NCBI GenBank assembly: GCA_963743275.1
Contig: CAVUPB010000011.1
Location: forward strand, 110,745 to 174,744
Reading direction: 5' to 3'
DNA length: 64,000 nucleotides
Origin: JALYLC01 sp963743275
GTDB lineage: Bacteria > Actinomycetota > Thermoleophilia > Gaiellales > JALYLC01
Below the pieces are notes generated by a model. That model was given only the letters and a program-made list of their open reading frames with translations, did not search any database and was not told the origin of the DNA. The position numbers were made by a program, and so were the translations under genes. Positions 25,282-33,342 of this stretch are shown in pieces (position 1 is the first letter of the stretch; every line of letters starts with the position of its first letter).

Positions 25282-25341
25282 CCGCGCCTAGCGACGGGGT
25301 TCCGTCAAAATCGGCTGAATAGATCGGGTTGTTTTGGCGAA

Positions 25342-26685
25342 ATGAGCGGGTTCGAAGGAGACAGCTCGACGATCGTGAGCCTGGAAGCGCGGGACATCCG
25401 CTTCCCGACCTCGCGCTGGCTCGACGGATCGGACGCGATGCATCTCGATCCGGACTACTCGGCCGCGTACGTGATCCTCCGCACGGACGCGGGCGATGGG
25501 CTCGCCGGGCACGGCCTGACATTCACGAGCGGAAGGGGCACGGAAGTCTGCGTGGCGGCCATACGGGCGATCGAGCCGCTGGTCGTCGGCCGCTCGCTCG
25601 GCGAGATCGCCTCCGACATGCGCGGCTTCTGGCGCAGCATCGCCTCCGATTCGCAGCTGCGCTGGCTCGGTCCGGAGAAAGGCGTCATCCACCTCGCCAC
25701 GGGCGCCGTGGTGAATGCCGTGTGGGATCTGTGGGCCAAGCGCGAGGGGAAGCCACTCTGGAAGCTGCTCGTCGACATGCCGCCCGAACAACTCGTGAGC
25801 TGCGTCGATTTCCGCTACATCGAGGACGTCCTCACGCCGGCCGAGGCGCTCAAGCTGCTCCAGGACGCGCGCGCGGGGGCCGCCGTGCGCGAGCGCGAGA
25901 TCGTCGCCTCCGGGTATCCCGCCTACACGACGTCGGCCGGGTGGCTCGGCTACACGGACGACAAGGTCGAGTCGCTCGTGGGCGAGGCCCTCGCGGCGGG
26001 GTTCACCCACGTGAAGATGAAGGTCGGCGCCGATCTCGAATCGGACGACCGCCGCGCCGGCCTGATCCGGCGGGCGCTCGGAAGCGACGGCGTCCTGATG
26101 ATGGACGCCAACCAGGTCTGGGGCGTCGACGAGGCGATCGCGGCGATGGAGCGGCTCGCCGTCCACGATCCCTGGTGGATCGAGGAGCCCACCAGCCCCG
26201 ACGACGTGCTCGGCCACGCGCGCATCCGGCGGCACGTGGCGCCGGTCCGCGTCGCGACGGGCGAGCACGTGCAGAATCGCGTGATCTTCAAGCAGCTCTT
26301 CCAGGCGCAGGCCATCGACGTCTGCCAGATCGACGCATGCCGCGTCGGCGGCGTCAACGAGGCGATCGCCGTGCTCCTGCTGGCTGCGAGGTTCGGCATT
26401 CCGGTCTGCCCGCACGCGGGCGGTGTCGGGCTCTGCGAGTACGTGCAGCATCTCGCGTTCTTCGACTACATCGCGGTCAGCGGCTCGCTCGAGAACCGCG
26501 TCGTCGAGTGGGTGGACCACCTGCACGAGCACTTCGCCGAGCCTGCGATCGTCACGGGCGGACGCTACGTTGCGCCCCTGGCGCCGGGCTACAGCATCGA
26601 GATGCTTCCGTCGTCGCTCGACGAGTACGAGTTTCCGAATGGCCCGGCATGGGCGCCGGTCGAGGGCGCGGTGGGCGGGGAATGA
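25342..26685 (+). CDS. fucD: L-fuconate dehydratase (enolase superfamily)
   Basis: A 447-residue enzyme converting L-fuconate to 2-keto-3-deoxy-L-fuconate. The whole sequence matches the fuconate dehydratase/ENOSF1 group: AGHGLTFTSGRGTEVCVAAI, LRWLGPEKGVIHLATGAVVN, SAGWLGYTDDK, then the catalytic KMKVGADLE. Metal ligands appear in MMDANQVWGVDEA (Asp), WWIEEPTSPDDVLGHARI (Glu) and VATGEHVQNR (Glu). The CPHAGGVGLCEYVQHL segment carries the general-acid His. It heads the operon and overlaps the permease start (ATGA). Related sugar acids (D-arabinonate, L-galactonate) are possible substrates. Confidence 0.92.
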   Translation: MSGFEGDSSTIVSLEARDIRFPTSRWLDGSDAMHLDPDYSAAYVILRTDAGDGLAGHGLTFTSGRGTEVCVAAIRAIEPLVVGRSLGEIASDMRGFWRSIASDSQLRWLGPEKGVIHLATGAVVNAVWDLWAKREGKPLWKLLVDMPPEQLVSCVDFRYIEDVLTPAEALKLLQDARAGAAVREREIVASGYPAYTTSAGWLGYTDDKVESLVGEALAAGFTHVKMKVGADLESDDRRAGLIRRALGSDGVLMMDANQVWGVDEAIAAMERLAVHDPWWIEEPTSPDDVLGHARIRRHVAPVRVATGEHVQNRVIFKQLFQAQAIDVCQIDACRVGGVNEAIAVLLLAARFGIPVCPHAGGVGLCEYVQHLAFFDYIAVSGSLENRVVEWVDHLHEHFAEPAIVTGGRYVAPLAPGYSIEMLPSSLDEYEFPNGPAWAPVEGAVGGE

Positions 26686-27728
26686 CGGTGGCACCGAGAT
26701 CGCGGGAATCGAATGCGGACCATGGCGGCGTCATGCGCCTCGACCACTATCGCCTTCTCCAGGCCGCGCTCTTCGCGCTCCGGGCCGGCCCGGCGCTGAT
26801 CCTGCTGCTGCTGATCGTCCTCGTCAGCCTGACGACGCCGATCTTCTTCACGAGCCGCAACATCGGCAACGTCTTCTCACAGACCTCGGTCATCGCGGTC
26901 GTCGCGCTCGGCCAGCTGCTCGTGATCGTGACGCGCGGCATCGATCTGTCGGTGGGGTCGACGATCGCGCTCTCCGGCGTGACGGGGGCGGTCGTCTTCG
27001 AGCACACGAGCTCGAGTGTCCTCGTCATCGCGGCGATTCTCGGCACCGGTGTCGCCGTGGGGCTCGTGAACGGTCTCGTCTACGTCTACGGCCGCGTTCC
27101 GCATCCGTTCATCGTGACGCTGGCGACGCTCAGCATCGTCCGGGGCATTGCGCTCTGGGCCTCCGACGGGACGCTGATCCCGAACACGCCGCCGCTCGTG
27201 CAGACGCTCGGCGGCGGGACGATCGACTGGCTGCCCTACTCGATCTTCGTCGTCGCCGGCCTGGCGCTCGCGACGCTGATACTCACGACCTGGCTCGTGT
27301 GGGGCCGCTGGCTCTACGCCGTCGGCGGCAACCCGGAGGCGGCGCGGCGCTCGAGCATTCCGACGCGCCGGGTGCTGGTGACGGTCTACGTCCTGAGCGG
27401 GCTCACCGCGGGCGTCGGCGGTCTACTCACGGCCGGCCTGATCGACGGCGGCTCGCCCACGGCGGGCGACCTGGCCGAGCTGGACTCGATCGCGGCCGTG
27501 ATCATCGGCGGCGCCGCGTTCGCGGGCGGCCGCGGCAACGTCGGCAACGCGCTCGTGGGCGCCTTCACGATCGGCGTGATCCGGAACGCGCTCAACCTCC
27601 ACAATGTCGACCCGTTCTACCAGCTGATGGCGATCGGCGTGATCGTCCTGATCGCCGTCGAGGCCGACGTCCTGCGCGGATACATCGAGGGCCGCGTGCG
27701 CGTCGCGCAGGCCACGAGGCCCGCATGA
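26682..27728 (+). CDS. ABC sugar transporter permease (RbsC type)
   Basis: A 348-residue inner membrane permease with about eight to ten helices and the BPD_transp_2 pattern: ALGQLLVIVTRGIDLSVGST, VYGRVPHPFIVTLATLSIVR, VGGNPEAARRSSIPTRRV and ELDSIAAVIIGGAAFAGGRG. The ATG at 26682 overlaps the dehydratase stop; ATG 26733 is an alternative that drops a 17-residue hydrophilic tail. It works with the ATPase and binding protein downstream to import the sugar. Confidence 0.93.
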   Translation: MTVAPRSRESNADHGGVMRLDHYRLLQAALFALRAGPALILLLLIVLVSLTTPIFFTSRNIGNVFSQTSVIAVVALGQLLVIVTRGIDLSVGSTIALSGVTGAVVFEHTSSSVLVIAAILGTGVAVGLVNGLVYVYGRVPHPFIVTLATLSIVRGIALWASDGTLIPNTPPLVQTLGGGTIDWLPYSIFVVAGLALATLILTTWLVWGRWLYAVGGNPEAARRSSIPTRRVLVTVYVLSGLTAGVGGLLTAGLIDGGSPTAGDLAELDSIAAVIIGGAAFAGGRGNVGNALVGAFTIGVIRNALNLHNVDPFYQLMAIGVIVLIAVEADVLRGYIEGRVRVAQATRPA

Positions 27729-28516
27729 GCGCGCCGCTCGCGACGACCCCGGCGCGGACGTCCGAGGCGGCGACGGTACTCACCGTACGCGGTGCTCGCA
27801 AGCGCTTCGGCGTCGTCTCGGCGCTCGAGGGCATCGACCTCGACGTGCGCCGTGGAGAGGTGCTCGCGCTGCTCGGGGACAACGGAGCCGGCAAGTCGAC
27901 GCTGATCAAGTGCCTGAACGGCGTGCACCGCCTCGACGCCGGCGTGATCGAGATGGACGGGGTGCCGGTCGACATCCGTACGCCGGCCGATGCGCGCGCA
28001 CTCGGGATCGAGACCGTCTACCAGGATCTCGCGCTCTTCGACAACCTGCGGCCGAGCGACAACTTCTACGCCGGGCGCGAGCTCGCGGGGCCCGCCTGGC
28101 TGCCGCGCTCTCTGCGCGTGCTCCGGCGCCGGCAGATGACCGACGCCACGCGCGAGGTGCTCGAGCGGCTCCAGGTCTCGGTTCCCGATCTCGATGCCCT
28201 CGTGGGCCTCCTGTCCGGCGGCCAGCGGCAGGCGGTCGCCGTCAGCCGCGCCGCCGCGTTCGCGTCGAAGGTCGTGATCCTCGACGAGCCGACCGCCGCG
28301 CTCGGCGTGCGCGAGTCGCGCAAGGTGCTCGATCTCATCCTGCGGCTGCGCGACGAGGACCGGGCGGTCGTCGTCGTCTCGCACGCCATGGATCACATCC
28401 TGGAGGTCTCGGATCGCGCCGTCGTGCTGCGCGGCGGCCGCAAGGTCGCCGAGCTGACGCCGAGCGCGGAGACCACCAAGGAGATCATCTCGCTGATCGT
28501 GGGAGGTGGCGAGTGA
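27725..28516 (+). CDS. ABC sugar transporter ATP-binding protein
   Basis: A 263-residue single nucleotide-binding domain of the FrcA type, unlike the double-domain RbsA/MglA. Walker A is GDNGAGKST, the Q-loop region is ETVYQDLALFDNL, the signature is LSGGQRQAVAVSRA, Walker B is VVILDEPTAALG and the switch His is in VVSHAMDHI. YQDLALFDNLRPSDNFYAGR is characteristic of this group. It overlaps the permease gene. Confidence 0.93.
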   Translation: MSAPLATTPARTSEAATVLTVRGARKRFGVVSALEGIDLDVRRGEVLALLGDNGAGKSTLIKCLNGVHRLDAGVIEMDGVPVDIRTPADARALGIETVYQDLALFDNLRPSDNFYAGRELAGPAWLPRSLRVLRRRQMTDATREVLERLQVSVPDLDALVGLLSGGQRQAVAVSRAAAFASKVVILDEPTAALGVRESRKVLDLILRLRDEDRAVVVVSHAMDHILEVSDRAVVLRGGRKVAELTPSAETTKEIISLIVGGGE

Positions 28517-28544
28517 GCGGGCGGTGACAGGGCTTTTCACCTGA

Positions 28545-28628
28545 GTGGCAATGCGAATGCCACATGAGCGGACTTCCGCCGCTACTGCAGGGCTGCGGAG
28601 GCGACGTCAGAGCGGGTCACGCGACCCG
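28545..28628. promoter_or_regulatory. Two inverted repeats before the binding-protein gene
   Basis: GTGGCA and TGCCAC (28545-28550 and 28558-28563) flank 7 bp. CGGGTC and GACCCG (28613-28618 and 28623-28628) flank 4 bp, 33 bp before the ATG. The 144-bp gap between ATPase and binding protein has no gene. The sites may be operators for the GntR regulator or RNA structures that set expression of the binding protein separately from the rest of the operon. Confidence 0.35.
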
Positions 28629-28660
28629 TTGTCAATTCTGTGTACCTGAAAGGACGCACG

Positions 28661-29617
28661 ATGTCGAAATCTCGGCTGTTGGGCGGCGCGGTCATCGCGA
28701 CCGTGGTGGCGGCGTCCGTGCTCGCGACCAGCGTGGCCGCGACTGCGAAGCCCGCAAGGCACGACGAAACGATCAAGCTCGGGTTCATCACCAAGTTCCC
28801 GGTCGACTTCTACTTCCTGCTCGTCAACGCGTCGAAGAAGTGGGACAAGGCGACGCCCGGCGCGAGCGTCATCTACGCGAGCGGGAAGAGCGGCACCGAC
28901 GACGCCGGCGAGATCGCGGCGATCCAGAACATGGTCGCCCAGGGCGTCAAGGGGATCGCGATCACGCCGACGAGCCCGGCCGTCTCGGCCGCGCTCGACA
29001 AGGCGATCAAGGCGGGCGTGAAGGTCGTGCTGATGGACAACGACATTCCCTCCTGGAAGAAGAAGAGCTCGGTCGTCGCCACGAACAACTTCAACGGCGG
29101 CAAGCTCGCGGGGCAGTATCTCGCCAAGAAGCTCAAGGCGGGCGACACGCTCGGCATCCTCGAGGGCAACCCCGCCAATCCCGCGCTCGTGCAGCGGGTG
29201 ACCGGCATGCTTGCGGGTCTCGGGGCGATGAAGAGCAAGATCAAGGTGGTCTCGAAGCTCGAGACGGACTGCGATCAGACCAAGGGCGCAACCGCGGCGC
29301 AGACGATCCTGACCGCCAATCAGGGCCTGACGGCGATCTACTCGGCATGCGGGCCGCCCGCACTGGGCGCGATCCAGTCGATCAAGAACGCCGGCATCAA
29401 GCCCGGCGGCATCATCCTCGTGGGCTTCGACGCCTCCGCCGACGAGGTCAAGGCCATCAAGGCCGGCACCGAGACCGGGAGCGTGGCGCAGTTCCCCGCG
29501 AAGATCGGCGACCTCGGCATCAAGACGCTGTGGGCGGCCGTCCAGGGCAAGAAGGTGCCGAAGAACGTCGACACCGGCACCGCGCTCGTGACGAAGGCGA
29601 ATGCGACCAGGTTCTGA
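28661..29617 (+). CDS. Sugar-binding protein of ABC transporter (Peripla_BP_4)
   Basis: A 318-residue secreted receptor for the importer. Residues 1-35 form a Sec signal peptide (LLGGAVIATVVAASVLATSV) ending near AATAKPA with no lipobox Cys. The mature fold shows LGFITKFPVDFYFLLVNASK, VKGIAITPTSPAVSAALDKA, KVVLMDNDIPS, TLGILEGNPANPALVQRVTG and IILVGFDASADEVKAIKAGT. ATG 28661 follows AAAGGA; an in-frame GTG at 28640 is less likely. The missing lipid anchor is odd if the cell has a single membrane. A strong hairpin follows the gene. Confidence 0.92.
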   Translation: MSKSRLLGGAVIATVVAASVLATSVAATAKPARHDETIKLGFITKFPVDFYFLLVNASKKWDKATPGASVIYASGKSGTDDAGEIAAIQNMVAQGVKGIAITPTSPAVSAALDKAIKAGVKVVLMDNDIPSWKKKSSVVATNNFNGGKLAGQYLAKKLKAGDTLGILEGNPANPALVQRVTGMLAGLGAMKSKIKVVSKLETDCDQTKGATAAQTILTANQGLTAIYSACGPPALGAIQSIKNAGIKPGGIILVGFDASADEVKAIKAGTETGSVAQFPAKIGDLGIKTLWAAVQGKKVPKNVDTGTALVTKANATRF

Positions 29618-29650
29618 GGCATCCCCGGCGGGCATCTGCCGGGCCATCGA

Positions 29651-29684
29651 CGAGGCCCCCGGCGCGGCAGCACCGGGGGCCTCG
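29651..29684 (+). terminator. Hairpin after the binding-protein gene
   Basis: A perfect 12-bp stem (CGAGGCCCCCGG with its complement) and a 10-nt loop sit 33 bp after the stop, with no T-run. Such intra-operon hairpins commonly protect binding-protein mRNA and reduce read-through into the lactonase gene. Confidence 0.6.
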
Positions 29685-29705
29685 CGCTCCCGTCCGGAGT
29701 CATCC

Positions 29706-30572
29706 GTGATCGTCGACGCGCACCACCACTTCTGGAACCTCGAGCGAGAGGGCATGCCGTGGATGACCGCCGAGCACGAGGGCATCCGGCGAACGTTCGC
29801 GCCCGCCGACCTGGCGCCGCTGCTCGCGCGCGCGGGCGTCGTGCAGACCGTGCTCGTGCAGGCCGCCTGCAGCGATGCCGACACCGACTCCATGTTCGCC
29901 CAGGCGGACGCGCACCCATGGATCGGCGGCGTGGTCGCGTGGGTCGACCTGCGCACGCCCGAGCGTGCGCGCATGCGGCTCGATGAACTGGCCCGGCGGC
30001 CGAAGCTGCGCGGGATCCGCCATCTCATCCACGACGAGGCGGATCCGCACTGGATCCTCCAGGGCGGCGTCATCGCGAGCCTCGCGCTGCTCGAGCGGCG
30101 GCGGCTGATCCTGGAGCTGCCCTGCGTCTATCCCCTTCACCTCGGTCACGTGCCCGAGCTCGCGGCGCGCTTCCCCGATCTGACGATCGTGATCGACCAC
30201 CTCGGCAAGCCGCCCGTCGGGAGCGACGAGATGGCGGGGTGGGCCACGCAGCTCCGGCGTGCATCCGCGTACGGCAACGTGGCCGCGAAGATCTCGGGCC
30301 TCAACACGTGCCTCGCGTCGAGCGACTGGCAGGCGGCCGATCTCCGCGAGGCGATCGCCGTCGCGCTCGACGCCTTCGGCCCGCATCGCCTCGTGTGCGG
30401 CAGCGATTGGCCCGTCGCGCTGTTGAACGGCGACTACGAGCGCGTTTGGCGCGAGACTGTGCGCGTGATCGAGCAACTCGACCCGCTGCATGCCGAGCAG
30501 CTTCTCGCGCGCAACGCGATCAGGCTGTACGGCCTCGACGCGGCTGCGCCGCCGGCGGCGGGCGCGACATGA
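29706..30572 (+). CDS. Amidohydrolase-family sugar lactonase (probable L-fuconolactonase)
   Basis: A 288-residue TIM-barrel metal hydrolase of the Amidohydro_2 family. It starts MIVDAHHHFWNLEREGMPWM (GTG 29706), giving the HxH metal site, with DLAPLLARAGVVQTVLVQAA next. Later ligands are in IVIDHLGKPP (His) and LVCGSDWPVALLNGDY (Asp). The AKISGLNTC segment is family-typical. Members include L-fucono-1,5-lactonase and L-rhamnono-lactonase. With fuconate dehydratase in the same operon, hydrolysis of the lactone to fuconate is the likely step. Confidence 0.82.
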   Translation: MIVDAHHHFWNLEREGMPWMTAEHEGIRRTFAPADLAPLLARAGVVQTVLVQAACSDADTDSMFAQADAHPWIGGVVAWVDLRTPERARMRLDELARRPKLRGIRHLIHDEADPHWILQGGVIASLALLERRRLILELPCVYPLHLGHVPELAARFPDLTIVIDHLGKPPVGSDEMAGWATQLRRASAYGNVAAKISGLNTCLASSDWQAADLREAIAVALDAFGPHRLVCGSDWPVALLNGDYERVWRETVRVIEQLDPLHAEQLLARNAIRLYGLDAAAPPAAGAT

Positions 30573-31285
30573 CCGCGCTGACCGATCAGGCCATCGCGAA
30601 GATCAAGGACCTGATCATGTCCGGCGAGTTCTCCGCCGGCGCGAAGCTGCCGAACGAGCAGGATCTCTCCCAGCGCCTGGGCCTCTCGCGCAACTCGCTG
30701 CGCGAGGCCGTGCGCGCACTCACGCTGATCGGCGTGCTCGAGCCGCGCGTGGGCGATGGCACCTACGTGACGAGCCTCGAGCCGGAGCTGCTCCTCACGG
30801 GCATGGGATTCATCTCGGACCTGCTGACGGGCACGACCCTGCTGGAGCTGCACCAGGTGCGCCGGATCCTCGAGCCGGTCGCGACCGAGATGGCGGCGAC
30901 GCGGCTCGACGACGACGATCTCGCAGCGCTCGAGCGCTGCCTCGCGGCGATGGACGCGGCCGAGACGACACAGGCCTTCATCGCCGCGGACACGGAGTTC
31001 CACGGGATCATCGTCTCGGCGTCGGGCAACTCGACGCTCGCGTCCCTGATCCAGAACCTCTCGGGCGGCACGCTGCGCGCCCGCATCTGGCGATCCGTGA
31101 TCGAGCAGGACGCGATCGATCTGACGAAGCGGCGCCACTGGGACATCTACAACGCGCTACGCGACCGCGACGCCGAGCGCGCGCGCGCAGCCGACCTCAT
31201 CCACCTGTCGGAGGGCGTGCGCTGGCTCGAGCAGCTGATCGACGCGGAGGGTGCCATCGGCGCACTCACCGACGGGCGCAGTTGA
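30569..31285 (+). CDS. GntR/FadR-family transcriptional regulator
   Basis: A 238-residue regulator. The N-terminal winged helix is AIAKIKDLIMSGEFSAGAKL followed by NEQDLSQRLGLSRNSLREAV and VGDGTYVTS. The C-terminal FCD ligand domain has LLELHQVRRILEPVATEMAA, TEFHGIIVSASGNSTL and HWDIYNALRDRDAERARA, with the Asp/His residues that bind a metal. It overlaps the lactonase gene, so it probably senses a pathway intermediate and controls this operon. Confidence 0.9.
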   Translation: MTALTDQAIAKIKDLIMSGEFSAGAKLPNEQDLSQRLGLSRNSLREAVRALTLIGVLEPRVGDGTYVTSLEPELLLTGMGFISDLLTGTTLLELHQVRRILEPVATEMAATRLDDDDLAALERCLAAMDAAETTQAFIAADTEFHGIIVSASGNSTLASLIQNLSGGTLRARIWRSVIEQDAIDLTKRRHWDIYNALRDRDAERARAADLIHLSEGVRWLEQLIDAEGAIGALTDGRS

Positions 31286-31355
31286 CCGGCTGGAGCCGCC
31301 GCGCATGGGCGTTGGCGCCACGGACGCAGCGAAATCACCAAGCGAAGGGGCGGCA

Positions 31356-32123
31356 GTGCAACCGTTCGAGGGCCTGAGGGTGCTGGTCACAGGAGGGGCG
31401 TCCGGCATCGGCCTCGCGGCTGCGCGCCTGCTCGCCGAGCAGGGTGGCGCGGTCGCCGTCCTGGATCTGCAGTCCCCCGCCGACGCGGCCGCGGGCCTGC
31501 CGGCCGGGGCCGTGTACGTGCAGGCCGATGTCACCGACGGCGCCGCCGTCGCGCGCGCCGTCGCGGACGCGGTCGAACGGCTCGGCGGCCTCGACGTGCT
31601 CGTGAACAACGCCGGCATCGGCGCCCAGGGCGACATCGAGGCCAACGACGAGCGCGAGTGGATGCACGTCCTCGACGTGAATGTCGTCGGGCTCGTGCGC
31701 GTCACCCGGGCGGCCCTGCCGGCATTGCGGCGGTCGCGTCACGCCGCGATCGTGAACACCTGCTCCATCGCCGCCACGGTCGGCCTGCCGAACCGCGTCC
31801 TCTACTGCGCGAGCAAGGGCGCCGTGCTCGCGTTGACCCAGGCCATGGCGGCGGATCTCGTCCGTGACGGCGTGCGCGTCAATGCGGTCAATCCGGGCAC
31901 CGCGGACACGCCGTGGGTCGGCCGCCTGCTCGCCGCGAGCGGCGACCCCGCGGCCGAGCGCGCCGCGCTCGAGGCGCGCCAGCCGCACGGCCGTCTCGTC
32001 ACGGCGGATGAGGTCGCGCATGCGATCGCGTACCTCGCCGCGCCGACCTCGGGCTCGACGACCGGGACGTCGCTGGCCGTCGACGGCGGCTTGTCGAGCC
32101 TGCGCGTGCGCCCGGCCGGCTGA
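31356..32123 (+). CDS. SDR-family sugar(-acid) dehydrogenase
   Basis: A 255-residue short-chain dehydrogenase. The NAD(P) motif is VTGGASGIG, with an Asp after the second strand (AVLDLQS) favouring NAD+. NNAG, the catalytic Ser (NTCSIAATVG) and YCASK are intact. The PGTADTPWVGRLL and EARQPHGRLVTADEV segments resemble 2-keto-3-deoxy-L-fuconate dehydrogenases, while L-fucose dehydrogenase is the other candidate in this operon. GTG 31356 with GAAGGGG is chosen; ATG 31305 would add 17 residues. It ends the operon. Confidence 0.82.
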   Translation: MQPFEGLRVLVTGGASGIGLAAARLLAEQGGAVAVLDLQSPADAAAGLPAGAVYVQADVTDGAAVARAVADAVERLGGLDVLVNNAGIGAQGDIEANDEREWMHVLDVNVVGLVRVTRAALPALRRSRHAAIVNTCSIAATVGLPNRVLYCASKGAVLALTQAMAADLVRDGVRVNAVNPGTADTPWVGRLLAASGDPAAERAALEARQPHGRLVTADEVAHAIAYLAAPTSGSTTGTSLAVDGGLSSLRVRPAG

Positions 32124-32145
32124 GGCCCAAGGCCGAGCGCGGGCG

Positions 32146-33342
32146 TCAGCCGGCCGGGCGCACGAGGAACGCGACAGCCGATCGCACGGAGCGCTGCACG
32201 ACGAAGCGCGCGCGCCAGCGACCCGGATGCGGCGCGAACAGCGCTCGGGGCACCTGCACGCGCACCGTCGCGCCCTGGCTGACGTCGTGCAGCCACGCCG
32301 TGCGGACGATCCGTCCGTCCGGGCGGATCACCTCGATCTTCATGCCCCGTGCGCGGCTCGGGAGCGCGGTCACGCGAGCGCTGACGACGACGCCGGGAGA
32401 GGCTGTCGTGAGGCTCGCTCCGGCGGTGGCGGTCGCGGTCAGGCTCGCCCACCCGAGACTGCCGGAGTCGAGGCGCGCCCGCTCCGCCGGCGCCGTGCTG
32501 CCGTAGAAGCTCTTGCTCGTCCGGTACGCGCTCCGCTCGAGCTTCAGCGCCTCGCTGCGCGCCCTCGCCAGGCCCCGGGGCCCGAGGCGCGTGCTCTCGA
32601 CGAGCACGAGCGTCTCCTTGCTGTCCTCCTTCGCGCCCGACCACGCGACGCGCACGTTCCCGACGCCGCGCGCGTAGTACTTGAGCTGATGCTTGCCGGG
32701 CTGGTCCGGGTTGAACTCGTCGACGAGCAGCGCACGCTCGAAGCACTGGGCGGGGATGCAGGTCCTGGCTGCGAGCCCCAGCACGCGGGCGCGATCGGTG
32801 AAGCCGACGGCCGGGCTGAACCCGAGCGAGTAGCTGGGCTGCCCCACCTGCGGGACGGCCTTCATCGAGATGCCGGCCCGGGCGCGACCCACCCCGTGGA
32901 TCCAGGTCGGCGACTTGACGATCTTGCCGTTCTCGTACTCCTCCGGATGCTCCCCGAGCTCCCAGACGTTGCCCGCCGCGTCCTGCGCGAAGAACGCGAT
33001 CTCGGCTTCCACGACCTCCCCGGCGCTGAAGTCCCGGTCCCACACGACGACCGTGCGCACGCCGTCGATCACCTTCGTCAGGTCGGTGACGGTGGATACG
33101 AGGCGATGCGGCACGCGTTCCGCGCCCTCGATCGTGGTTCCCGCGTACGTGAGCTGCATCCCCGGCTGCAGCGGCAACCAGGGGTTGTCGATGATGGTCG
33201 GCTGCGCGAAGTACGCCCGGTCGAAGGCATCCGAGCCGCCTCCCCCGGCGGCCGTGCCGCCCGAGGCCGTGCCGCCCGCTGCGAGCGCGAGCGCGCCCGC
33301 CGCGCAGGTGACGGCGAGCAGCTGCGGGCGGGCTCTACGCAT
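32146..33342 (-). CDS. Secreted protein with CxPxxCF motif (paralogue of 52266-53120)
   Basis: A 398-residue protein with a signal peptide (LLAVTCAAGALALAAGGTAS) and a Gly-rich linker. The core starts NPWLPLQPGMQLTYAGT and has LTKVIDGVRTVVVWDRDFSA and AQDAAGNVWELGEHPEEYEN. It then has CIPAQCF (conserved Cys pair) and an Ig-like C-terminal region (about 270-398). I do not recognise a named function. Start ATG 33342 overlaps the RND gene stop by 8 bp, so the protein is made with the pumps and may act outside the membrane with them. The shared core with the protein at 52266 is the best clue that it serves export systems. Confidence 0.75.
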   Translation of the reverse strand: MRRARPQLLAVTCAAGALALAAGGTASGGTAAGGGGSDAFDRAYFAQPTIIDNPWLPLQPGMQLTYAGTTIEGAERVPHRLVSTVTDLTKVIDGVRTVVVWDRDFSAGEVVEAEIAFFAQDAAGNVWELGEHPEEYENGKIVKSPTWIHGVGRARAGISMKAVPQVGQPSYSLGFSPAVGFTDRARVLGLAARTCIPAQCFERALLVDEFNPDQPGKHQLKYYARGVGNVRVAWSGAKEDSKETLVLVESTRLGPRGLARARSEALKLERSAYRTSKSFYGSTAPAERARLDSGSLGWASLTATATAGASLTTASPGVVVSARVTALPSRARGMKIEVIRPDGRIVRTAWLHDVSQGATVRVQVPRALFAPHPGRWRARFVVQRSVRSAVAFLVRPAG

